Origin: Agrobacterium vitis
Lineage (GTDB): Bacteria > Pseudomonadota > Alphaproteobacteria > Rhizobiales > Rhizobiaceae
DNA: 64,000 nt
Direction of reading: 5' to 3'
Assembly: GCF_013337045.2 (NCBI RefSeq)
Contig: NZ_CP118259.1
Location: 992,001 to 1,056,000 of the forward strand
The translations under genes and the position numbers were made by a program. The notes under the pieces are model-generated. The model had not been told where the DNA came from. It saw only the letters and a program-made list of their open reading frames with translations, and did no database searches. Shown in pieces: positions 27,071-35,007 of this stretch (position 1 is its first letter; each line of letters opens with the position of its first letter).

Positions 27071-27535
27071 TTAGGCGCTCCTTACGTTCTTGCTGTTCAG
27101 CTTGGCCACGTCGAGAGCGACAGGCTGCTGGGCTTCGTGGGGGTGTGCAGACCCGGCGTAAACGCGCAGGTTCTTCATCTGGCGACGGCCAAGCGGACCG
27201 CGGGGAATCATACGTTCGACAGCCTTTTCAAGAACGCGCTCCGGGAAGCGGCCTTCGATGATCTGGCGCGCCGTGCGTTCCTTGATGCCACCCGGATAGC
27301 CGGTGTGCCAGTAATAGGTCTTGTCGGTGTATTTCTTGCCGGTCAGGACGACCTTTTCGGCATTGATGACGATGACATTGTCGCCATCATCGACGTGGGG
27401 AGTATACGTGACCTTGTGCTTGCCACGCAGATAGGTGGCGATCACGGTGGCGAGGCGACCAACAACGAGCCCTTCGGCGTCGATGATGACCCACTTCTTC
27501 TCCACCTCTGCAGGCTTCTGAACGAAGGTAGACAT
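27071..27535 (-). CDS. rplM: 50S ribosomal protein L13
   Basis: L13 is an early-assembling 50S protein. The 154-residue protein has [40 protein letters not shown] and [20 protein letters not shown], all diagnostic. I chose the Met at 27535 ([11 protein letters not shown]), the usual rhizobial start, over the in-frame one nine bases earlier. A promoter lies at 27661-27689, leaving a leader of roughly 120 nt that contains hairpin-forming segments. It is the first gene of rplM-rpsI. Confidence 0.97.
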   Translation of the reverse strand: MSTFVQKPAEVEKKWVIIDAEGLVVGRLATVIATYLRGKHKVTYTPHVDDGDNVIVINAEKVVLTGKKYTDKTYYWHTGYPGGIKERTARQIIEGRFPERVLEKAVERMIPRGPLGRRQMKNLRVYAGSAHPHEAQQPVALDVAKLNSKNVRSA

Positions 27536-27660
27536 GAGGTTCAACTTTCTTTTGGACCCTTTCAGCCCTTAAGGGCCGGTCGGGCGTTTCTTGTTGCTTG
27601 TCTTGTGCGTTTTGATGCGCACAAAAAGAATGCGGTCCATAAGGGCCGCAAGCTGGCGGC

Positions 27661-27689
27661 TTTATAGTCGCGGCGCCGGGTTCGGTCAA
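27661..27689 (-). promoter_or_regulatory. Sigma-70 type promoter of rplM-rpsI
   Basis: On the minus strand TTGACC (27689-27684), a 17-base spacer and TATAAA (27666-27661) form a near-consensus promoter. The leader that follows includes GTGCG/CGCAC and CCCTTAAGGG hairpins and could bear autoregulation, as known for L13 operons elsewhere. Confidence 0.75.
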
Positions 27690-28290
27690 GGATGGTTGAT
27701 TGGCGACAGCGTTCGAAAAGCCAATAGAAAACAAGTGATTAGCTATGTGGTATTATTTTACCGCAAAATACTTTGCCGTCTTGTTTGAATTTCGACCTTT
27801 TCATTGGTGCAAACGGCGGGGCGGTCACGCTGAACTTGCCAGGGTTGCGACGAGAAGGCTCATCCGCGGCACCCGGTTTGAGGTCATGGTGGCAGAGAAG
27901 TCTGCATTATTTGAAAGTGCTCACCAGCTGCTTTCTAACTCTGAGACGCACTTATCTTTTCCTCTCGGACGAGAGGGGAGATGCCCATGTGCGATGCCTA
28001 ATGGTTTCTGTAGACGGCGTGAGGCGAGTGCTTCGTTTTGAGACAAATCGCTCTGTTGCTCCGGCTTGTTTCGGGATGAGGATTTTGCAATCAATGGTGG
28101 TACTGACTAGCCGTTGAGATGCGTAACTCGAGGCTCTTGCGTCAACACAGGCTTACGCAATGGGGGTGATCGATAATCAAATCGATTTAAATTCTGGCAC
28201 GTCTAACGACATTTCGAGTGAAATAATTTTTACCTAAAACTACTTGTAATCATTAGGGAATTCAATGTTTGAGGGTGCTAAAATGCACAT

Positions 28291-28316
28291 GAACAAAATA
28301 TGAACAAAAAGCGAAC
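28291..28316. promoter_or_regulatory. LexA-type (SOS) box with three half-sites
   Basis: GAAC occurs at 28291-28294, 28302-28305 and 28313-28316, each separated by exactly seven bases. GAAC-N7-GAAC (GTTC-N7-GTTC on the other strand) is the alphaproteobacterial LexA operator. Three half-sites at 11-base steps allow two overlapping operators on one DNA face. The spacers are A/T-rich, as usual. No classical SOS gene is adjacent. Confidence 0.6.
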
Positions 28317-28339
28317 ATAATAGCATTCATCTTTATGAA

Positions 28340-28355
28340 TGTGATGCTGATCACA
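28340..28355. promoter_or_regulatory. Perfect CRP/FNR-type palindrome
   Basis: TGTGA-N6-TCACA with spacer TGCTGA, a perfect match to the half-sites of CRP-type operators. It lies 24 bp from the LexA-type box, next to a second inverted repeat ATTCAT-CTTT-ATGAAT (28324-28339). Which regulator of this family binds it is unknown. Confidence 0.5.
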
Positions 28356-28404
28356 TCAAGCTTGAAAATTCCCTTAAAAAGAGCATACTAATGATAGCGA
28401 TAAC

Positions 28405-28566
28405 ATGACGACCGCTTCCATGTCTCCTCGAAAGGCGGAGAGAGTATTGGTGCGTCATTATCTCTTAGGTTGTGTTGAGCTTGTCGATTCTTGGTTGGCA
28501 GAGGTATGGTTGTGCAAAAAAAGGTTACTTAATCGAGAAAATGGTCTCGCGCATGGCACTGTGTAA
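28405..28566 (+). CDS. Hypothetical 53-residue ORF downstream of the SOS/CRP-like sites
   Basis: An ATG-to-TAA frame of 53 codons, 89 bp after the LexA-type box and 50 bp after the CRP-type palindrome. The product would be basic at its start (MSPRKAERVLVRHYLLG) and then amphipathic or hydrophobic (CVELVDSWLAEVWLC). No convincing ribosome site precedes it. A short frame at 28391 (MIAIT) ends in the overlapping TGA and could be a leader. I do not recognise a family; it may not be translated. Confidence 0.25.
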   Translation: MTTASMSPRKAERVLVRHYLLGCVELVDSWLAEVWLCKKRLLNRENGLAHGTV

Positions 28567-28654
28567 TGTGTCATTGCGGGACCTTGCGTCTTTGCAAACA
28601 GTTAAGCCAAATTTGCTATCCTGTGACCGGGACCTAGAGTTTGCCTTAGGAAGA

Positions 28655-28798
28655 GTGAAGCCCGGTTTTCCTGAAAAGACAAACGGCAGCACGAGAGCAA
28701 AGCATATCTTCAGAGTAGCTTTTCACGCTTTGAATTTTTGTTTTGCCGCATGTCGTTATCGCAAAACCGCTGCCCACTTTTGAGCGACAGGTTTTAGG
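28655..28798. repeat. Composite of two intergenic mosaic repeats
   Basis: 28655-28685 carries the RIME core (CCCGGTTTTCCTGAAAAGAC followed by AAACG). 28738-28798 carries a second repeat type with GCCGCATGTCGTTATCGCAA, AACCGCTGCCCACTTTTG and GCGACAGG, in which ATGTCG and CGACAG can pair. I recall this second type as widespread between genes in Agrobacterium. Together they fill the gap before the CoA-binding gene. Confidence 0.5.
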
Positions 28799-28844
28799 GA
28801 CGGATTGTCTGGAGAAACGGCTGTCGAGCCGGGAAGGATAAGCC

Positions 28845-29309
28845 ATGAGCCACGACCACTATTCCGATGACTATCTCTGCACGATTCTGGCGCGCACCCG
28901 CACTGTCGCGCTGGTTGGAGTGTCCGCACGCGACGACCGGCCCAGCCATTGGGTGCTCGGTTTTCTGCTCGGTAAGGGCTATCAGGTCTTTCCCGTCAAT
29001 CCCGCGCTTGCTGGCACCACAATTCTTGGCCGCCCTGTGCATGCACGCCTCGCTGATATAGGCGTGCCAATCGATCTCGTCGATGTGTTTCGCCGCTCGG
29101 AAGCCCTCAGTGAGGTGGTGGATGAAGCCATGGCTCTGGAGAGACGACCAAAAGCGATTTGGGGTCAATTGGGTGTCCGCGATGATGAAGCGGCGGCAAA
29201 AGCCGAGGCGGCAGGCATCGATGTGGTGATGAACCGAGCGCTGGTCGCTGAATATCCGCTGGTCTACCAGGCCAGTCATATTGCCCATCGCTCCCCAACC
29301 GCCGCCTGA
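28845..29309 (+). CDS. CoA-binding domain protein (YccU-like)
   Basis: A 154-residue Rossmann-fold protein of the CoA_binding_2 family. The nucleotide-binding start is TVALVGVSARDDRPSHWV, followed by GYQVFPVNPALAGTTILG, IDLVDVFRRSE, then IWGQLGVRDDEAAAKAEAAGIDVVMNR. A paralogue lies 600 bp downstream at 29911. Proteins of this family bind CoA, but their physiological role is unclear. In rhizobia they commonly precede the O-acetylhomoserine sulfhydrylase gene, as here, suggesting a sulfur/CoA link (inference). Confidence 0.83.
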   Translation: MSHDHYSDDYLCTILARTRTVALVGVSARDDRPSHWVLGFLLGKGYQVFPVNPALAGTTILGRPVHARLADIGVPIDLVDVFRRSEALSEVVDEAMALERRPKAIWGQLGVRDDEAAAKAEAAGIDVVMNRALVAEYPLVYQASHIAHRSPTAA

Positions 29310-29391
29310 TAGCAAGCGGCACCGGCGATAATCGCGCTGCCTTGCGCGGTTAGCGCCGTCTTGGTGGTTTATCCGCGGGCCGGGTGTTCTC

Positions 29392-29736
29392 TTAGAGGGA
29401 ATAATGCGGGACGAAGCGGATAAAGCCGTCCTGCAGGTTTTCCACCGGTTTGCAGTTCAGCACCGGGCAGGCAGGATTGTCGCGTGTCGGTACCGTGGCA
29501 CGTTCGGCATACTCGCCTGGCGAACAGGAATTGGTGTTGCGAACGTAGCGATCGTAAAGCGCCATGCCCGGCACACGCTTCGAGGGATAGCGCAGCACGG
29601 CAGCGCCCTGGTCTCTCAGGATTTGCCGGACATTTTCGCAGGCAAGCGTGGTCGAATTGTAGCGCTCGATCGCCAGCGCACTGCTGCCCCATAAGGAAAT
29701 GGCAACGCAAAAGCTCAACCGTATCATCGGGTTCAT
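29392..29736 (-). CDS. Small secreted cysteine-containing protein
   Basis: A 114-residue protein with a Sec signal peptide (MIRLSFCVAISLWGSSALA). The mature part of about 93 residues has four Cys (TLACENV, NTNSCSPG, NPACPVLNCKP), suited to two disulfides in the periplasm, and a conserved-looking RYPSKRVPGMALYDRYV segment. I recognise a rhizobial hypothetical family but no function. The Met at 29736 follows GGAG by eight bases. It is transcribed opposite to, and sits between, the two CoA-binding paralogues. Confidence 0.65.
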   Translation of the reverse strand: MNPMIRLSFCVAISLWGSSALAIERYNSTTLACENVRQILRDQGAAVLRYPSKRVPGMALYDRYVRNTNSCSPGEYAERATVPTRDNPACPVLNCKPVENLQDGFIRFVPHYSL

Positions 29737-29910
29737 CGGAACATCTCCATCAAATACATTCGCCAATCCCTATAGCATGTCCTTGTCCCAAGCCCGCCGC
29801 ACACTTACTGATGACATGCTGTATATCTCTTCTTAACTGGGGCGGTTGTGCTTACGATCAAGACAGGGTGCAATTCCAGAGGATCACAGCAGCGTGCTTG
29901 GGAGAATGAC

Positions 29911-30366
29911 ATGCAGCATGACGTTTATGAGAGCGCTTATCTCAAGACCATTCTGGAAACGGTCAAGACTATTGCCCTGACCGGGGCCTCGCCCAATCCG
30001 GCGCGGCCAAGCCATGGGGTCATGCATTTTCTGCTGAACCAAGGCTACCGCGTTATTCCGGTCAATCCGGGGCAGGCGGGAAAGGACATTCTGGGGCAGA
30101 CTGTTTTTGCTTCGCTTGCGGATATTCCTGAACCGGTCGACATGATCGATGTGTTCCGTGCTTCCGAATATCTACCCTCCGTGGTGGATGAAGCCTTGGG
30201 GCTCACGCATGTGCCGAAAGTGATCTGGGCTCAGCTTGGCGTGCGTGACGACCAGGCCGCCGCCCGCGCCGAGGCCGCCGGGATCAAGGTGGTGATGAAC
30301 CGCTGCCCGGCCATCGAATATCTCAAGCGAAACTGGAGCCGGACAGTCACTAGGCCGATCGGGTAA
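29911..30366 (+). CDS. CoA-binding domain protein (YccU-like), paralogue
   Basis: A 151-residue CoA_binding_2 protein. It shares with the gene at 28845 the blocks TIALTGASPNPARPSHGVM, GYRVIPVNPGQAGKDILGQ, PVDMIDVFRASE and IWAQLGVRDDQAAARAEAAG, plus VVMNRC, where the Cys replaces Ala and matches the usual family motif. The Met at 29911 begins MQHDVYES, with GGGAGA nearby; a longer frame upstream has no family match. It lies 126 bp before the sulfhydrylase gene on the same strand. It looks closer to the common YccU form than its upstream paralogue. Confidence 0.85.
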   Translation: MQHDVYESAYLKTILETVKTIALTGASPNPARPSHGVMHFLLNQGYRVIPVNPGQAGKDILGQTVFASLADIPEPVDMIDVFRASEYLPSVVDEALGLTHVPKVIWAQLGVRDDQAAARAEAAGIKVVMNRCPAIEYLKRNWSRTVTRPIG

Positions 30367-30492
30367 GAGATCTATAGCCATCAAAAGTCTGTGCAATTCT
30401 CCAAAAAAGCCCGGACTTTCAAACAGGGCATGAGGTAGCGTTTCATCGGCATCGGTGTAATGCTCTGCCGCACTATTTCAGGGAGGATAACC

Positions 30493-31776
30493 ATGGCAAA
30501 CAACAATCCGGGCTTTGCGACACTGGCGGTGCATGCTGGTGCTCAGCCGGACCCGACGACCGGCGCACGCACGACGCCAATTTACCAGACGACGGCCTTT
30601 GTGTTCGAAAATGCCGATCACGCCGCCGCCTTGTTTGGCCTCAAGCAATTCGGCAATATCTATACAAGGATCATGAACCCGACCCAGGGCGTGCTGGAAG
30701 AGCGAGTCGCTGCTTTGGAAGGCGGCACGGCGGCATTGGCGGTGGCATCGGGCCACGCGGCGCAGATGTTGGTCTTTCATACCCTGATGCAGCCGGGTGA
30801 TAATTTCGTTGCCGCCAAAAAGCTCTATGGCGGGTCGATCAACCAGTTCGGTCACGCCTTCCAGAATTTCGGCTGGCAGGTGCGCTGGGCCGATACCGAC
30901 AATCCGGCAAGCTTTGAGGCGCAAATCGACGAGCGAACCAAGGCGATCTTCATCGAAAGCCTTGCCAATCCCGGTGGTACATTCGTCGATATTGCCACTA
31001 TTGCCGATGTTGCGCGCCGCCACGGACTGCCGCTGATCGTCGATAATACCATGGCCAGCCCTTATCTGGTCCGGCCTTTGGAATACGGTGCCGATATCGT
31101 CGTGCATTCCGCCACCAAATTTCTCGGCGGCCATGGCAATTCCATGGGCGGGGTGATCGTCGATGGTGGAACGTTCGACTGGTCGCAATCGGACAAGTTT
31201 CCGAGCCTGTCACAGCCGCGCAGCGAATATGGCAATGTGGTTCTGCATGACGCCTTCGGCAATATGGCGTTTGCCATTGCCTGCCGGGTACTCGGGCTAC
31301 GCGACCTCGGACCGGCGATTGCGCCGATGAATGCCTTCCTCATCCTGACCGGCATCGAAACCTTGCCGCTGCGCATGCAGCGTCATTGCGACAACGCCTT
31401 GAAGGTGGCGCATTGGCTGAAGGCCCATGCCAAAGTCGCCTGGGTGCATTATGCGGGCCTGCCGGATGATCCGAACCATGCGCTGCAACAGCGCTACGCG
31501 CCAAAGGGGGCTGGCGCCGTTTTCACCTTCGGGCTGAAGGGCGGCTATGAGGCGGGCAAGGCGCTGGTGGAGGGATTGCAGCTGTTTTCCCATCTTGCCA
31601 ATATCGGCGATACCCGCTCGCTGGTCATTCATCCCGCCTCGACCACCCATGCCCAATTGACCCCGGAGCAGCAGGTGGCGGCCGGTGCAGGGCCGGAGGT
31701 TGTGCGTCTGTCCATCGGGATCGAGGACCCCGACGATATCATTGCGGATCTTCAACAGGCCTTGTCAAAGCTCTGA
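30493..31776 (+). CDS. metY: O-acetylhomoserine sulfhydrylase
   Basis: A PLP enzyme of 427 residues that makes homocysteine from O-acetylhomoserine and sulfide. The Cys/Met metabolism fold is clear: [57 protein letters not shown], and the PLP Lys209 in [13 protein letters not shown]. The long loop around [14 protein letters not shown] and the end with [15 protein letters not shown] fit MetY rather than MetB. The Met at 30493 follows GGGAGGATAACC. I looked for a SAM-II riboswitch in the 126-bp leader and did not see one. Confidence 0.93.
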   Translation: MANNNPGFATLAVHAGAQPDPTTGARTTPIYQTTAFVFENADHAAALFGLKQFGNIYTRIMNPTQGVLEERVAALEGGTAALAVASGHAAQMLVFHTLMQPGDNFVAAKKLYGGSINQFGHAFQNFGWQVRWADTDNPASFEAQIDERTKAIFIESLANPGGTFVDIATIADVARRHGLPLIVDNTMASPYLVRPLEYGADIVVHSATKFLGGHGNSMGGVIVDGGTFDWSQSDKFPSLSQPRSEYGNVVLHDAFGNMAFAIACRVLGLRDLGPAIAPMNAFLILTGIETLPLRMQRHCDNALKVAHWLKAHAKVAWVHYAGLPDDPNHALQQRYAPKGAGAVFTFGLKGGYEAGKALVEGLQLFSHLANIGDTRSLVIHPASTTHAQLTPEQQVAAGAGPEVVRLSIGIEDPDDIIADLQQALSKL

Positions 31777-31804
31777 TGGGGCTTGCCGACGATGGTTGCT
31801 TTCA

Positions 31805-31842
31805 GAGGATTTCAGCGTTTGCATGGAAACGCTGAAATCCTC
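31805..31842. repeat. Perfect 16-bp inverted repeat between convergent genes
   Basis: GAGGATTTCAGCGTTT (31805-31820), a six-base loop GCATGG, and its exact complement (31827-31842). The right arm touches the stop codon of the metallophosphoesterase gene, and the left arm lies 28 bp after the metY stop. It probably ends transcription from both sides. No T-run of length follows, so it may be a dispersed palindromic repeat used as terminator. Confidence 0.75.
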
Positions 31843-32972
31843 TATATCCCGCTGGGCCTCTTTGCTCTGAGGGTAATCCTGGTCAGTTCTGACGGCACGC
31901 CGAGCCTGAGCGCAAAGCCGGGCCAGAGTGCCGTCCCATTGTTCACATAGAGCGTCATGCCGCCAATGATATAGCGGCCCGAAACAAAGCCGTTATTGGC
32001 ACGGGCGACTAGCCGGTCAAGGCCCAGAACCATGCCACCATGCGTATGACCCGACAGTTGAAGCGCAACCCCTGACGCCGCCGCCTTGGCTGCCGACATC
32101 GGCTGATGGTCGAGGAGAATGATTGGCGCATCTGCAGGTGCTCCCTGGAGTGCCGCTGCAAGGTCCGGGGCGGATGCTCCGTGCGCGGCGGCGGAGCGAT
32201 CCGTCACGCCTGCCAGCACGATTTTTGTATCGCCTTTTGTGATCACAGCATGGGCATTGGAGAGCATGTTCATCTTCAAAGTCGCGAGATGGGCCATCCA
32301 GCCCTGGAAATTGAAGAAGTATTCGTGGTTGCCAGGAATGGCATAGACGCCGTCGCGTGCCTGCAAGTTTGCAAGCGATGCGACATCATCCCGCCGGCTC
32401 GCAACGTCACCGTCGATAAAGTCTCCCGTGATGACGATGAGGTCGGCGTCCAGTTCGTTGGTTTTCGATACGACTTCCTCGGTCCAGCGGGCAAGGAACA
32501 GGCGGCTGATGTGGAGGTCGGTCAGTTGAACGAGGCGGTAGCCGTCAAATGCTGGCGGTAGTCCTGCAATAGGAATTTCGATGTCCTTTAACGGCGGCAC
32601 CCGGATTGCCTGGCTGACCGCGTATGCGGAAAGGCACAGCGCTAAGGCTCCAAGGACGTACCGCAGACTGGCTGGGATGGACGGGAAATTGCCTTTGAAC
32701 AGCATGATCGCAAAGGAAATAACGTCCAGCACGATCTGGAACACGGCGAGCAGGATGATCGCGCCAAACAGGAGATTGAACGCGATGATCAGCGGACGGG
32801 GAAACTCGGGCGAAAACACCGAACCGGACGAAAGGCGGCTGAAGAAATGATATTGCGAGGCGATTAACAGGAGAACCGCCAGCGCCACCTTCGCCGACCA
32901 GATCCAGGGCAAGGGCTGGATGAAGCGGATGACGACGATCAGCCAGGGAAGTCCAAATATCAGATGAAACAT
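31842..32972 (-). CDS. Membrane-anchored metallophosphoesterase
   Basis: A 376-residue protein with about four N-terminal membrane helices (to residue 125) and a calcineurin-like phosphoesterase domain. The metal motifs are complete: LTDLHIS, VITGDFIDG, IPGNHEYF and SGHTHGG. This is the YkuE/YpbG-like class, some of which hydrolyse UDP-diacylglucosamine-type lipids or other phospholipid-linked substrates, but the substrate here is unknown. The catalytic domain should face one side of the inner membrane next to its anchor. It stands alone, convergent with metY across a perfect hairpin. Confidence 0.85.
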   Translation of the reverse strand: MFHLIFGLPWLIVVIRFIQPLPWIWSAKVALAVLLLIASQYHFFSRLSSGSVFSPEFPRPLIIAFNLLFGAIILLAVFQIVLDVISFAIMLFKGNFPSIPASLRYVLGALALCLSAYAVSQAIRVPPLKDIEIPIAGLPPAFDGYRLVQLTDLHISRLFLARWTEEVVSKTNELDADLIVITGDFIDGDVASRRDDVASLANLQARDGVYAIPGNHEYFFNFQGWMAHLATLKMNMLSNAHAVITKGDTKIVLAGVTDRSAAAHGASAPDLAAALQGAPADAPIILLDHQPMSAAKAAASGVALQLSGHTHGGMVLGLDRLVARANNGFVSGRYIIGGMTLYVNNGTALWPGFALRLGVPSELTRITLRAKRPSGI

Positions 32973-33362
32973 TAATTGTATTCTTTCGGGGTGTAGACGG
33001 GCAACGCGACCTGTTCCGTGTTGTTGTTTCCGGCTTCTTCATTGTCGAGATCGGATGTCGCAGCATGTAGCGACTTGATTTGGTCAAGGTCTTGAATGTT
33101 GTTCCCACGAGTGCGTTAGACAAGAGCCATCGTCTACAACGGCGGAAACGCCGATCTGGATCAGTGATGCTGCTGCATGAGTCTTTGAACGGGTTACTGC
33201 TGAAGAAAAAAATCATGCAGCTTGCTGTCGTACAGATGCGGAAGTCGCTGTCTTGGTGGAGACATTTGGCGCAGCAGAGTCTATTCTCCAATTAAATCAA
33301 CCCTGCCGACAATCTATGGCGTTGGCGAACACATCATTTGATGAATGCGCGAGACAGAGATC
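32973..33362. other. Divergent intergenic region
   Basis: About 390 bp between the metallophosphoesterase and cupin starts. It includes an AATTGTATTCTTT stretch just before the phosphoesterase gene and an AT-rich end (33280-33340). No repeat, RNA or clear promoter pair was recognised, and the short frames have no family signature. Confidence 0.5.
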
Positions 33363-33707
33363 ATGATCACATCGCTTCGCTTCGATTTGTCCGCCGTTCA
33401 GCCGGAAGAGGGCGCTCCCGCGCCGGACCGGCTGGTCGCCGGAGATCCGCGCTTTCTCACCTGGAGTATCGATGAGCCCGGTCAAGGGCTCTATGCCGGG
33501 GTCTGGCAGTCCACGCCCGGCACGTGGCGAATCGTCTATGACGAATGGGAATATTTTTCCGTTTTGGAAGGCTATTCCATCGTCACGGAAGACGGCGGGG
33601 AGCCGATGCATCTGCGCAAGGGTGACAGGATGATTCTTCGTCCCGGCTTCACGGGCCTATGGGAAGTGGTGGAAACCACAATGAAGGATTACGTCGTTCG
33701 GTTTTGA
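33363..33707 (+). CDS. Cupin domain protein (EutQ-like)
   Basis: A 114-residue single-domain cupin. The fold is visible in the beta-strand pattern with GTWRIVYDEWEYFSVLEGYSIVTEDGG and MHLRKGDRMILRPGFTGLWEVVE. The usual cupin motif 1 (G-x5-HxH) is altered: the region reads DEWEYFSVLEG with Glu and no paired His, as in the DUF861/EutQ group. The metal and the enzymatic activity are therefore uncertain. I prefer the Met at 33363 (MITSLRFDLS); an ATG at 33345 is possible. The stop is 11 bp from the P450 stop. Confidence 0.72.
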   Translation: MITSLRFDLSAVQPEEGAPAPDRLVAGDPRFLTWSIDEPGQGLYAGVWQSTPGTWRIVYDEWEYFSVLEGYSIVTEDGGEPMHLRKGDRMILRPGFTGLWEVVETTMKDYVVRF

Positions 33708-33718
33708 GGCGGCTGCCG

Positions 33719-34963
33719 CTACCAGACGAGATCGAGCTTTTCCAACCCGTGGAAATGATAGAGGTCCTTGACTTTTGGGGTCCCTGCCAACGCCAGACCC
33801 GGCAGGCGCTGGAACAGCAACGGCAGCACCAATGACAGTTCCAGCCGGGCGAGGGGCGCGCCGATGCAGAAATGAATGCCGGCGCCGAAAGAAAGGTTGG
33901 CGCCATCATTGCGCTGCGGCTTGAAGGTCAGAGGATCAGGAAACTTGCGCGGGTCGAGATTGGCAGCGGCCAGGATCAGGCCGATCTTATCGCCTCGGCT
34001 GAAGGAGACACCGTCGATCTCGCAGGGCTCCAGGCAGTAGCGCTGGAAAATATGCACCGGCGCGCAGATCCGCAGACATTCCTCAACCGTGCGCTCCGTG
34101 GCGGCGGTATCGCCAAACAACCCCTTCGGGTCCAACCCGCTCTCTAGGATGATCCGCACCGCATTGCCGATCTGGTGCACGGTTGCTTCATGTCCGGCAT
34201 TGAGCAGCACCACGGTCGTCGAGATCAACTCGTCATCGGTGAGATACTGGCCTTTATGCTCGGTATGGATCATGTGGCTGAGCAGGTCGTCACGCGGCTC
34301 GCTACGACGCTCGGCAATGACACCGCGCAGATAATTGGAGAACTCCCGGGCAGCGCGCTCTGCGGCATCCTCATGGGCGCGGGTGCGGTTGAAAACATAC
34401 ATGCCGACATAATCATGGCTCCAGGCCAGCAATTGCGGCCCCATTTCGTCGGGAATGCCGATCATCCGGGCAATCATCGTCACCGGAATGATTTCGGCGA
34501 AGGAAGACAGCAATTCCGTTTTGCCTTGCGCTTCGAAATTATCGATCAGCCTGTTGGCGAGCGCGAGAATGTCAGGCGTCATTTTCTCGACATGGCGGGA
34601 CACGAATGCGCGGTTAACCAGCGTTCGCAGCCGTGTATGTTCCGGCGGCTCCAATTCCAGCAGTGACCAGGCCTCGGCGGCATCGAAGGCTCTCGTATGA
34701 TCGGCAGGCTCCGGCCAGCCGAGTTCTTCGCGGCTGGCGATCTGCAGGATCTGCCGACCGAACCGCTTGTCGCGCAGCAAACCATTGACCAGATCGTAAC
34801 CGGTGAAAAACCATTGCTGCTGCTCACGCCAGAAAAATGTCGGCGCCTGCGCATGCAGCATGGCATAGACCGCATTCGGGGCTTCGAAAAAACCGGGATG
34901 GCCAGTGTCGAGACTGACCGATCTCTGGTGGGGATCGACGGAGAAAAACGAGGAATGCGGCAT
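33719..34963 (-). CDS. Cytochrome P450 monooxygenase
   Basis: A soluble class I bacterial P450 of 414 residues. The I-helix reads LLNAGHEAT (around 256-261), the K-helix E-x-x-R is in EECLR (295-298), and the heme loop FGAGIHFCIGAPLARLE has the axial Cys366. The C-helix region has EPPEHTRLRTLVNRAF. Such enzymes need a ferredoxin and reductase; none is adjacent. The substrate is not evident. The subfamily resembles CYP107/CYP109-like hydroxylases of rhizobia. It lies 44 bp downstream of the diguanylate cyclase gene on the same strand, so co-transcription is possible. Confidence 0.93.
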   Translation of the reverse strand: MPHSSFFSVDPHQRSVSLDTGHPGFFEAPNAVYAMLHAQAPTFFWREQQQWFFTGYDLVNGLLRDKRFGRQILQIASREELGWPEPADHTRAFDAAEAWSLLELEPPEHTRLRTLVNRAFVSRHVEKMTPDILALANRLIDNFEAQGKTELLSSFAEIIPVTMIARMIGIPDEMGPQLLAWSHDYVGMYVFNRTRAHEDAAERAAREFSNYLRGVIAERRSEPRDDLLSHMIHTEHKGQYLTDDELISTTVVLLNAGHEATVHQIGNAVRIILESGLDPKGLFGDTAATERTVEECLRICAPVHIFQRYCLEPCEIDGVSFSRGDKIGLILAAANLDPRKFPDPLTFKPQRNDGANLSFGAGIHFCIGAPLARLELSLVLPLLFQRLPGLALAGTPKVKDLYHFHGLEKLDLVW

Positions 34964-35007
34964 GATCGGTTCGCGGATTCTTTCTTGACGAGGCTGAAAG
35001 AGCCTCC

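Larger units (their letters stand above)
27690..28844. other. Long region without a recognisable gene
   Basis: About 1.15 kb between the rplM promoter and the CoA-binding gene. Base composition drops to AT-rich around 28160-28400. The open frames found here show no family signature. It contains a LexA-type box, a CRP-type palindrome, a 53-codon ORF and two mosaic repeats, listed separately. It may hold a small RNA or a decayed gene. Confidence 0.5.

Noticed and set aside
27773..28117. Open frame of 114 codons in the region after rplM
   Set aside because: No ribosome site, no family motif and Arg/Ser/Leu composition as in random frames.
28472..28783. Open frame of 103 codons before the CoA-binding gene
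   Set aside because: Its second half is translated from the RIME-like and second mosaic repeats, which argues against a real gene.
30367..30492. Possible SAM-II riboswitch before metY
   Set aside because: SAM-II elements occur before metA and sulfhydrylase genes in rhizobia, but the conserved core and pseudoknot segments (for example the GCTAAA end) were not found in this leader.
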